Shown here piece after piece: positions 58,021 to 64,000 of a stretch of DNA of 64,000 bases. Location of the stretch: contig OZ024748.1 in the NCBI GenBank assembly GCA_964016885.1, positions 35,449,767 through 35,513,766 of the forward strand, in the 5' to 3' direction. The stretch's first letter is position 1, and each line of letters starts with the position of its first letter. The notes beneath the pieces are model-generated. The model was given only the letters and a program-made list of their open reading frames with translations. It ran no database searches and was not told the DNA's origin. This DNA comes from Eledone cirrhosa (Eukaryota > Mollusca > Cephalopoda > Octopoda > Eledonidae). Both the position numbers and the translations under genes were made by a program.

Positions 58021-59002
58021 TGTACCATTAAAGACATGGCGTCTTGTACCATTAAAAACATGGTGTCTTGTACCATTAAAGACATGGTGTCTACTACCAT
58101 TGAAGAAATGGTGTCTTGTACCATTTAAGAGATGGTGTCTTGTAATATTTAAGACATGGTGTTTTCTACCATTAAAACATGGTGTCTTGTACTATTAAGA
58201 CATGGTGTCTTGTACCATTAAAAACATGGTGTCTTGTACCATTAAAGACATGGTGTCTTGTACCATTAAAGACTTGATGCCTTGTATCTTTAAAGACATG
58301 GTGCCTCGTACAATTTAAGAGATGGTGTCTTGTACCATTAAAGAGATGGTGTCGTATACCATTAAAGACATGGTTTCTTGTACCATTAAAGACATGGTGT
58401 CTTGTACCATTAAAGATATGGTGTCTTGGACCATTAAAGACATGTTGTCTTGTACCATTAAAGCCATGATGCCTTGTACCTTTAAAGACATGCTGATTTG
58501 TACCATTAAAGACATGGTGTCTTGTTCCATTAAAGACACGGTGTCATGTACCATTAAATACATGGTGTCTTGTACCTTTAAAGACATGGTGCATTGTACC
58601 TTTAAAGACATGGTGATTAGTACCATTAAAGACACGGTGTCCTCTCCCATTAAAGAACCCTGTCTTGTACCATTAAAAACACTGTGCCTTGTAAAATTAT
58701 AAAATACATGGTGTCGTGTACCATTAAAGTCACTGTGTCTTGTACCATTAAAGAATGGTGTCTTGTACCATTAAAGACATTTTGTCTTGTACCATTAAAG
58801 ACATGGTGTCTTGTACCATTTAAGACATGGTGTTTTCTACCATTAAAACATGGTGACTTGTACTATTAAAGATATGGTGTCTTGTGCCTTTAAAGACATG
58901 GTGTCTTGTGCCATTAAAGACATGGCGTCCTGTACTCTTAAAGACATGCTGTCTTGTATCATTGAAGAAATCGTGTCTTGTACCATTAAAGACATGGCGT
59001 CT
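58021..59002. repeat. 982-bp HOR at the array margin, copy 2
   Basis: Tandem partner of 57,039-58,020, with very few substitutions. It has only one AAAGTCACTG unit, so the offset drops from 982 to 958 after about 58,740. Homology fades near 59,000, where AAATTGATGG replaces the AAAAACATGG of copy 1. Confidence 0.9.
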
Positions 59003-59511
59003 TCTACCATTAAATTGATGGTATCTTGTACCATTAAAGACACGGTGATTTGTACCATTAAAGAGATGGTGTCTTGTACCATTAAAAACATGGTGTCTTA
59101 TACCATTAAAGACATGGTGTCTTGTATCATATAAGACATGGTGTATTGTACCATTAAAGATACTGTGTCTTGTACCATTAAAGACCTGGTGTTTTGTACT
59201 ATTAAAGATATTGTGTCTTGTACCATTAAAGAGATGTTGCCTTGTACCATTAAAGACATGGTGTCTTGTTCCATTAAATTACATGGTGTCTTGTACCATT
59301 ATAGACATTGTGTCTTGTACCTTTAAAGTTATGGTGGCTTGTACCATTAAAGACATGGTGCCTTGTACCATTAAAAACGTGGTGTCTTATACCATTAAAG
59401 ACATTGCTTCTTATACCATTATAGAGATAGTGTCTTGTACCTGTAAAGACATAGTGTCATGTACCATTAAAAACATTGTGTCTTGTACCATTATAGACAT
59501 GGTGTCTTGTA

Positions 59512-59963
59512 GCTTGGTTTATTCTCACAACAATAGTGCAAGTCAATATAGATGGCGACAAACCTACGAGGTCAACAAAACAACAATAACAGCAGAAAAG
59601 AAAAAGAAAGAAAAAGGCAACAGACAAGACTCCTCCCCGCCCCCAGAAAACAAGATGAGGCCAGCATTAATCTGTGTTTTTTTAAGGCAGAACTTTTTAA
59701 CCTGAAACAACACCTAAACACCCCCTCGTCAGTATCTGCTAAATCTCCCTAACTCCTACTTATTCCCTTTGTCAGTAAATCTCCCCTCTTTCTCCCCCTT
59801 TCTTCCCCGTCACCCCCTTGTCGCTGCCTATTAGACCTACCACACCCTCACCCCTCACGCCACCATCACGTAGTTTTAGCTCCTTTTTAGGTTTATAGTT
59901 AATACCTGACGAAGAGATATGGTGGTAAGGGGAGGAGGAGGGGGAGGAGGGTACTAATCTGGA
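59512..59963. other. Array boundary and unique flank; no gene seen
   Basis: The satellite stops at GTCTTGTAGCTTGG and non-repetitive DNA follows. From 59,575 to 59,625 the sequence is A-rich (AACAACAATAACAGCAG then AAAGAAAAAG). From about 59,695 to 59,880 it is rich in C and T, with several CCCCCT runs. A 66-residue frame from 59,552 has no recognisable domain, and a longer frame entering from the satellite at 59,211 is an array artefact. Confidence 0.7.
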
Positions 59964-60632
59964 AATGGTGGTGGTGGTGTAGTGGTGGTGGTGTAGTGGT
60001 GGTGATAGTGGTGGTGGTGATGGTGGTGGTTCTGGTGGTGGTGCTGATGGTGGTGGTGATGGTGGTTGTGGTGGTGGTGATTGTGTTGATGGTGGTGATG
60101 GTGATGGTGGTGGTGGTGGTGGTGGTGGTGGTGGTGGTGATGGTGGTGATGGTGGTGGTGGTGCTGGTGGTGGTGGCTGTGGTGATGGTGGTGGTGATGG
60201 TGGTGGTGGTGGTGGTGGTGGTGGTGATGGTGGTGATTGTGGTGATGGTGATGGTGATGGTGATGGTGACGGTGGTGGTGACGGTGGTGGTAGTGGTGGT
60301 GGTGGTGGTGGTGGTGATGGTGGTGGTGGTGATGGTGGTGGTGGTGATGGTGGTAGTGATGGTGGTGGTGGTGATGGTGGTGGTGGTGATGGTGGTAGTG
60401 ATGGTGGTGGTGGTGATGGTGGTGATGGTGATGGTGGTGGTGGTGATGGTGGTGATGTTGGTGGTGGTGATGGTGGCGGTTGTGGTGCTAGTAGTGGTGG
60501 TGATGGTGATGGTGATGGTGGTGATGGTGGTGGTGGTGGTGATGGTGGTGGTGGTGATGGTGGCGGTTGTGGTGATGGCGGTGGTGGTGATAGTGGTGGT
60601 TGTGGTGATGAAGGTGATGGTGATGGTGGTGG
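59964..60632 (+). repeat. GGT/GAT trinucleotide tract, 669 bp
   Basis: An almost pure mix of GGT and GAT triplets, with occasional GTT, GCT, GAC, GGC and AGT. The + strand is nearly free of C. Both strands are open in several frames, giving Val/Met runs on + and Pro/Ser runs on -. These look like artefacts of a triplet repeat rather than a proline-rich protein. The many GG pairs make weak two-tier quadruplexes possible. Confidence 0.95.
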
Positions 60633-60657
60633 TGTGTCATGACAGCTCATGTCCCTC

Positions 60658-60765
60658 TATATATATATAGGTGTGTGTGTGCGTGTGTGTGTACTTACAT
60701 ATATATGCATTTACACACACACACACACACATACACACACAAACACACAAACACACATATATTTG
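60658..60765. repeat. Compound TA / GT / AC microsatellite
   Basis: A (TA)6 run at 60,658-60,669 is followed by a GT run to 60,692 and, after about 20 bases, an AC-rich run from 60,713 to about 60,758 with AAAC and ATAC interruptions. The GT and AC runs are mutually complementary and could form a foldback. Confidence 0.93.
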
Positions 60766-61079
60766 CTACGGATTCAAAATATCACACAGGTGTGATTGTA
60801 ATTAACCGAAAGAAAGTACTCAATACCAGGAATTACGGAGCAATGATAATATTTATTCTAAGCCATGTTATTCTAAGTAAGTCGTTGCTCGAACTTTCTA
60901 GTGATGTAATAGTTACACGTTCTCTAGCACAAGTAGAGGGACGTGGCTTGATACCCGGTAGTTGTTTGGGTCCAATTTTCCTTTTCCCCGTTTTCTGGTG
61001 GTATTTTACCAGATTTATTCAACAATTATATATAGTTATCTGTTTTGTGGCGATTAAATAGCGCCAAGCGAGTGTTATC

Positions 61080-61081
<2 letters not shown>
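60766..61081. other. Unique sequence, no feature recognised
   Basis: About 315 bp of mixed composition without tandem structure. Short frames cross it but none shows a domain. The motif GGCTTGATACCCGG at about 60,946 is faintly like a tRNA-type B box, but no A box or SINE body accompanies it. Confidence 0.5.

Positions 61082-61142
<61 letters not shown>
61082..61142. repeat. (AT)n(AG)n microsatellite
   Basis: About 21 AT dinucleotides from 61,083, then about nine AG dinucleotides to 61,142. Confidence 0.96.
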
Positions 61143-61143
<1 letters not shown>

Positions 61144-61479
61144 ATGCTGTGTTTTCGAGGTGACAGACAGAGAGTAGATAGACAGAAAGTTAGGACGTTC
61201 CGTAAATGGGAAAAGATTTTTGGAGTGTCCAGATGAGATTCAAAGTTTTGTTCAATCCACGGACTAATTGATAGCTTGTAGCTATTTATGACAAACACAA
61301 ACCACTCTGCTGCAACAGCCAACCTAATTTGCATAATAGTGCATTCGTTGCAGTCATATGAGCATTTGTTTTCACTTGTAGACATTCCCCCTGGAGAGAC
61401 TAACAAAGGTAGCTATATCTACCTACATTGAATTTTAGATTTATAGCTAAATAGGCGGTTAGCTGTGAAATACATGACG

Positions 61480-61480
<1 letters not shown>
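61143..61480. other. Unique sequence, no feature recognised
   Basis: About 340 bp without tandem structure. A reading frame on the minus strand (61,026-61,406) begins in ordinary sequence and runs into the AT microsatellite. It has no recognisable domain. I see no promoter or RNA gene. Confidence 0.5.
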
Positions 61481-61481
<1 letters not shown>

Positions 61482-61548
<67 letters not shown>

Positions 61549-61579
61549 AGGCACCAACACACACACACATACACACACT
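61482..61579. repeat. (CA)n microsatellite, partly interrupted
   Basis: A pure CA run from 61,482 to about 61,538, followed by CG- and AT-interrupted CA repeats to 61,579. Confidence 0.96.
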
Positions 61580-61730
61580 CATATATATATATGTATGCAT
61601 GTATGTACGTATTTATATATATATATATATATGCACGTTCGGTATACAGAAAAGAACCAAACACACAGACACACACACACATACACTCACACATACAACA
61701 TAGACAACATACACACAAACACATATACAC
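61580..61730. repeat. AT/ATGT and AC-rich simple repeats
   Basis: ATATAT, ATGTATGC and TATATA runs to about 61,632, a short unique piece, then CA-rich repeats (CACACACACATACAC and similar) from about 61,660 to 61,730. Confidence 0.88.
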
Positions 61731-62017
61731 GTTAGTATGATAGTTTATATTCATATATTCATAGATTTCTCACCGGGATATAAATCTTGTGACGAAACGA
61801 AGCGAAACGAAAGAATAAAAAACCCGGAATGTGCGACTTTGAAACACTTATTTGAATTGTATTAAAATGTTTTCTTGTTGCTTTTCTTCAAGTAATTCCA
61901 AAGAATTTTTATTGCGCCAACTTCAGGAAATCTGCCCACCAGATATTACTGGCTTCGGCTTGTCTTTATTTAGAATATAATAGATATTTTGTATTTACAG
62001 AATTAATAATGGTTGCC
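61731..62017. other. Unique AT-rich sequence, no feature recognised
   Basis: About 290 bp. A small direct repeat GAAACGAAGCGAAACGAAAG lies near 61,794-61,813. No reading frame of note and no recognised element. Confidence 0.5.
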
Positions 62018-62046
62018 TTCTCTCTCTCTCTCTCTCTCTCTCTCTA
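62018..62046. repeat. (TC)n microsatellite
   Basis: About 14 TC dinucleotides, followed by unique sequence containing TGACGTCA. Confidence 0.96.
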
Positions 62047-62098
62047 TTTTGCTGTGACGTCAACAGACAAGGGAATAATGATGATAATAATAATAATT

Positions 62099-62279
62099 GT
62101 TTCTAGTTTTGGCACAAGGCCAGCAACTATCCCAGTACATTACTGGTACTTTATTTTATCGACCTCGTAAGGATGAAAGGCAAAGTTAACCTCGGCGGGA
62201 TTTGAACTCAGATCATAAAGGGCCGTAAGTACAAAGCATGGCGTCCGACACTCTACCAATACTGCCAATTCACCGCCCT
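62099..62279 (-). mobile_element. tRNA-derived SINE, near full length (Ceph-SINE type)
   Basis: Read on the minus strand, the element starts with GGGCGGTGAATTGGCAG. It has an A-box-like TGGCAGTATTGG (+ strand 62,256-62,267) and a B box AGTTCAAATCC (+ strand 62,198-62,208). A conserved body follows, including GCCTTTCATCC and GGTCGATAAAATAAAGTACC, then the 3' motif GGCCTTGTGCC. From memory, this layout and body match the Ceph-SINE superfamily of squids, cuttlefish and octopuses. ATA repeats flank both sides (62,083-62,098 and 62,280-62,302), so any target-site duplication is masked. It is not a working tRNA gene: no cloverleaf follows the B box. Confidence 0.85.
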
Positions 62280-62450
62280 GATAATAATAATAATAATAAT
62301 TTCTTTTATTGGCTGCAAGAGCCCAGGGCTTTGGGGACAAAACGTCCACATACACTCGCGTTCACATACATAAATGCGTACACACACATACACACATGTA
62401 ATCTTCCCGACACACACACAAACAAACATTTCATATTTATACCGACTCTT
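62280..62450. repeat. (ATA)n run, short unique piece and AC-rich simple repeats
   Basis: ATA triplets run from 62,280 to 62,302. A stretch of about 50 bp follows, including GCCCAGGGCTTTGGGG, which may be the end of another dispersed repeat that I cannot name. ACAC-rich sequence then runs from about 62,345 to 62,425. Confidence 0.75.
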
Positions 62451-62543
62451 TGCACCCTAGGTTCAAAATCTGCCGAGATCAACTTTGCCTTTCATCCTTT
62501 CGGGGTCAATAAAAAAAGTACCAGTCACGCACTGGGGTCAATT
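62451..62543 (+). mobile_element. SINE fragment, 5'-truncated near the B box
   Basis: The fragment begins at or just before the B-box-like GGTTCAAAATC (62,460-62,470). It continues through the same body as the element at 62,099: TTTGCCTTTCATCC, GGGGTCAATAAAAAAAGTACC and CGCACTGGGGTCAATTC. The tRNA-like 5' half is missing. It is on the opposite strand to the other two copies and also lacks the 3' GGCCTTGTGCC motif. Confidence 0.83.
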
Positions 62544-62761
62544 CTTTCTCTCTAGCTCTTTCCCATATTATCTCTTTTACTCTTTCTTCTTCTCTGTTAA
62601 GAAACCCCCTTCAAGCGAATTTTCCGCCCTTAACTTCTACTGTAAGGGTGCTGGGCCACATTCACATCATGACTCCTGTGTGTCCTTCTGCTGACATCTA
62701 ATCCTTGTTGTGTATTAAAACCTTATGGAGATAAGGTCTAGCTGTAATTAACATATAATAT
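62544..62761. other. Unique sequence with a pyrimidine-rich start
   Basis: T/C-rich from 62,544 to about 62,600, then mixed sequence. Nothing recognised. A frame from 62,485 to 62,694 has no domain. Confidence 0.5.
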
Positions 62762-62909
62762 AATATATCAATGCATAACAGTTTCTACTTTTGGCACAAG
62801 GTCAGCAATTAACCAGTGCATTACTGGTACTTTATTTTATCGACCCCGTAAGGATGAAAGGCAAAGTCAACCTCGGCGGGATTTGAACTCAATATATCAA
62901 TACATAACA
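62762..62909 (-). mobile_element. 5'-truncated SINE insertion with target-site duplication
   Basis: The insert (62,781-62,890) on the minus strand begins at the B box (AGTTCAAATCC) and runs through the Ceph-SINE body to GACCTTGTGCC. It is flanked by AATATATCAATGCATAACA (62,762-62,780) and AATATATCAATACATAACA (62,891-62,909), a 19-bp direct repeat with one mismatch. Such a duplication is the mark of LINE-mediated retrotransposition. The near-perfect match suggests a fairly young insertion. Confidence 0.88.
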
Positions 62910-63139
62910 AAAGATAACAACATAACATAGACGTTATTATCGAGACATATAAACATTATTTAATTCAGAAATAAATTATTCAATATATAAAATATTTATT
63001 CAATAAATTAAGGTATTTTCAGGTGATCAAAAGTTATTTGATATCAATGTTCTTCATCAATGTTAGTTAGTGCATTGTGCTAAAATAGATTATTTCCCTC
63101 TTATAAAGGCAATATTGATTTCTAAACACATACAGAGAT

Positions 63140-63235
63140 GTAATCAATTATATTGACCTCCATTAGTACTTAATTTGTACTTAGTTTATCGGGGGAATGA
63201 AAAACTGAGTTGGAATTGGTAGGGTTGAAATGAAG
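63140..63235 (-). mobile_element. Possible highly diverged SINE relic
   Basis: The + strand shows GTACTTAGTTTATCGGGGGAATGAAAAACTG in broken form, and a GTACTTAATTT just upstream. This recalls the GGTACTTTATTTTATCGAC...GGATGAAAGG body of the intact SINEs, followed by GGTTGAAATGAAG in place of GGATTTGAACTC. The similarity is patchy and could be chance. Confidence 0.4.
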
Positions 63236-63278
63236 ATAAATATAAAAGGCTGAATGTAGATACCTCGACATTATGTTA

Positions 63279-63480
63279 TCTATATATATAAAACTGTGGT
63301 TGTCTGTCTGTCTATCGATTTTTGGCACACATCTCCTCTTAGAATCTCTCACGGAATTGCACCGAAATTGCTATACTTGTACATTGAGCCCTAGCGAAGA
63401 CATCGGAAAAAAAAAATTTCAAATTGACCCACCCTATGTGACGAAATCGAATATAATGTATCGATTTTTGAGCGTAAGTG
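63279..63480 (+). mobile_element. Possible Helitron-like 5' end (tentative)
   Basis: The sequence TCTATATATATAAAACTG begins at 63,279 directly after an A and is followed by TGTCTGTCTGTC. Helitrons insert between A and T, start with TC, and many animal members begin with a similar TCTATATATATAA motif. I see no 3' hairpin with a CTRR end in the window and no Rep/helicase coding sequence. The right limit is arbitrary. Confidence 0.3.
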
Positions 63481-63587
63481 ATCAGTTATTTCCCTTTGTT
63501 CTGTTTACATTGAGCGTCTGCGTGCAAAAATTAAAAAAATTACGCTGGCTTTCTCAGCGTTTAAAATGACATTAACACAATACACGA

Positions 63588-63669
63588 TTTAAAGACTACG
63601 TAAAACAAGCCTTTTAAAACAATATTTTTACTTGAAAACAAGTCTATTTAAAAACTACTTAAAACAAGC
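63588..63669. repeat. Short direct repeat, 23 bp, 59 bp apart
   Basis: The sequences at 63,588-63,610 and 63,647-63,669 match at 21 of 23 positions (both contain TAAAACAAGC). They are separated by AT-rich DNA that holds further AAAACAAG motifs. Function unknown. Confidence 0.7.
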
Positions 63670-63740
63670 AAATATTTCGTAAAAAAAAGCAAAAATTATA
63701 TAAGTTTATATAAAATATATGTATCTGTAAATTTCGTTAG

Positions 63741-63893
63741 GCGTGCAGACAGACAGTCGTGATATAGGCGTGCAGACAGACAGTCGTGCAGAGAGGTGAT
63801 ATAGGCGTGCAGACAGACAGTCGTGCAGAGAGGTGATATAGGCGTGCAGACAGATAGTCGTGCAGAGAGGTGATATAGGCGTGCAGACAGACA
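63741..63893. repeat. 37-bp minisatellite, about four units
   Basis: Units begin GCGTGCAGACAGACAGTCGT and end AGAGGTGATATAG. The first (63,741-63,767) lacks 10 bp. Full units lie at 63,768-63,804, 63,805-63,841 and 63,842-63,878, and a partial unit ends at about 63,893. The third full unit has CAGATAG for CAGACAG. Because 37 is not a multiple of 3, the open minus-strand frame across it is a by-product. Confidence 0.93.
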
Positions 63894-64000
63894 TAACTGA
63901 TAATTTGGTTACGCTAATGTTTTTCTCTGCGTTGCAGTGTTTACATTTTCGATCTTTGTTAATAAATAACCAGTGCAGTTTTTATCCCCAGCATCCCCTT
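63894..64000. other. Unique sequence to the window edge
   Basis: About 107 bp with no recognised feature. Confidence 0.5.

Larger units (their letters stand above)
1..59511. repeat. 24-bp minisatellite mega-array (right end of a longer array)
   Basis: About 2,480 head-to-tail copies of a 24-bp unit fill this stretch without interruption and in one orientation. The unit consists of pentamer ATGGT, heptamer GTCTTGT, pentamer ACCAT and heptamer TAAAGAC. Each consensus unit carries the 4-bp palindromes CATG, GTAC and TTAA. Frequent variants are CACGG for CATGG, TTAATGAC for TTAAAGAC, CCCATTTAAG for ACCATTAAAG, and AACATT or ACCTTT for ACCATT. Rare units differ in length by +1, -1 or +3 bp. The array is open at the left edge of the window and ends at about 59,511. 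I do not recognise the satellite from any named family. No internal gene, transposon or spacer was seen. The copy number is length divided by 24, not a count. Confidence 0.97.
48655..59511. repeat. Diverged right margin of the array
   Basis: Monomers are visibly more heterogeneous here, with units such as TTAAATTACATTG, CTCTTACCATT, TATTAAGACATGG and an 11-base A run at 50,036-50,046. Units carrying CCCATTTAAG, also common at the far left of the window, reappear often. Recognisable duplications remain: 48,655-49,075 with 51,749-52,169, 50,100-50,290 with 51,300-51,490, and 52,590-53,110 loosely with 54,850-55,340. The last recognisable unit ends at about 59,511. Confidence 0.88.

Noticed and set aside
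1..59511. CRISPR-like array of short direct repeats
   Set aside because: There are no unique spacers; the 24-bp units abut directly. The flank is eukaryotic and no cas genes are present.
1..59511. Repetitive structural protein gene (silk-, reflectin- or antifreeze-like)
   Set aside because: No signal peptide, unique ends, splice sites or codon-position bias are visible, and four frames are equally open.
1..59511. Telomeric repeat array
   Set aside because: The unit is 24 bp and unrelated to TTAGGG-type motifs, and no telomeric hexamers were seen in the flank.
59211..59752. Frames crossing the array end or starting at 59,552 (66 residues, Asn/Lys/Glu-rich)
   Set aside because: The first begins in satellite. 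The second is short, low in complexity and has no recognised motif.
59772..60650. Minus-strand 292-residue proline/serine-rich frame resembling extensin
   Set aside because: It is the complement of the GGT/GAT triplet tract; the sequence outside the tract has no domain or supporting structure.
59996..60670. Plus-strand valine/methionine-rich frame
   Set aside because: Same triplet tract read on the other strand.
60946..60960. Isolated B-box-like GGCTTGATACCCGG
   Set aside because: It has no accompanying A box or SINE body, so a chance match is more likely.
61465..61740. Thr-His repeat frame and its Cys-Val minus-strand counterpart
   Set aside because: Both are translations of the CA/GT microsatellite.
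62099..62279. Functional tRNA gene on the minus strand
   Set aside because: Only degenerate A and B boxes are present, within a SINE body; there is no acceptor stem or cloverleaf.
63273..63569. 98-residue frame with a hydrophobic start
   Set aside because: It begins within a TA repeat, has no recognised domain, and lies in what may be a mobile-element end.
63706..63894. Minus-strand 62-residue Cys-rich repeat frame
   Set aside because: It comes from the 37-bp minisatellite, whose period is not a multiple of three; the repeated peptide shifts frame.

Overview
The window is eukaryotic satellite DNA plus one short flank, most likely from a cephalopod mollusc (octopus or squid). The main clue is in the flank at 62.1-62.9 kb. 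Three copies of a tRNA-derived SINE there carry a conserved body typical of the Ceph-SINE superfamily of coleoid cephalopods. The dense AC, AT, AG and ATA microsatellites fit such a genome. No protein-coding gene, rRNA or functional tRNA can be supported anywhere in the window.

Bases 1 to about 59,511 are one uninterrupted minisatellite array of roughly 2,480 head-to-tail copies of a 24-bp unit. It continues past the left edge. The unit is built from inverted pentamers, ATGGT and ACCAT, alternating every 12 bp with heptamers GTCTTGT and TAAAGAC between them. Because 24 is divisible by 3, four of the six frames of the consensus lack stops. This produces hundreds of long but meaningless reading frames encoding 8-residue repeats.

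The array has several levels of higher-order repeat (HOR). Region by region: 1-2,224 holds older monomers related to the next blocks; 2,225-6,404 holds two 2.0-2.1 kb HOR copies; 6,405-8,694 is a third, older copy of part of the next block; 8,695-15,686 is a 3,496-bp block in tandem duplicate; 15,687-17,560 is HOR material at 2.4-2.5 kb spacing; 17,561-39,792 is an about 11.1-kb block in tandem duplicate, with 3.3-kb HORs nested at its right end; 39,793-41,651 is more of the 3.3-kb HOR; 41,652-44,645 is a 1,497-bp block in tandem duplicate; 44,646-48,654 is mixed monomers with small local duplications; 48,655-59,511 is a diverged right margin with local duplications of about 0.2, 0.4 and 1 kb. 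Rare units of non-standard length (+1, -1 and +3 bp) act as register marks for these blocks. Divergence rises toward the right margin, as expected if unequal exchange homogenises the interior and leaves the edge to decay.

The array ends abruptly near 59,511. The 4.5-kb flank holds a 669-bp GGT/GAT tract, several dinucleotide microsatellites, three clear SINE fragments (one with a 19-bp target-site duplication), one doubtful SINE relic, a possible Helitron-like left end near 63,279, and a 37-bp minisatellite at 63,741-63,893. No transposon lies inside the 59.5 kb of satellite, in contrast to the repeat-rich flank.
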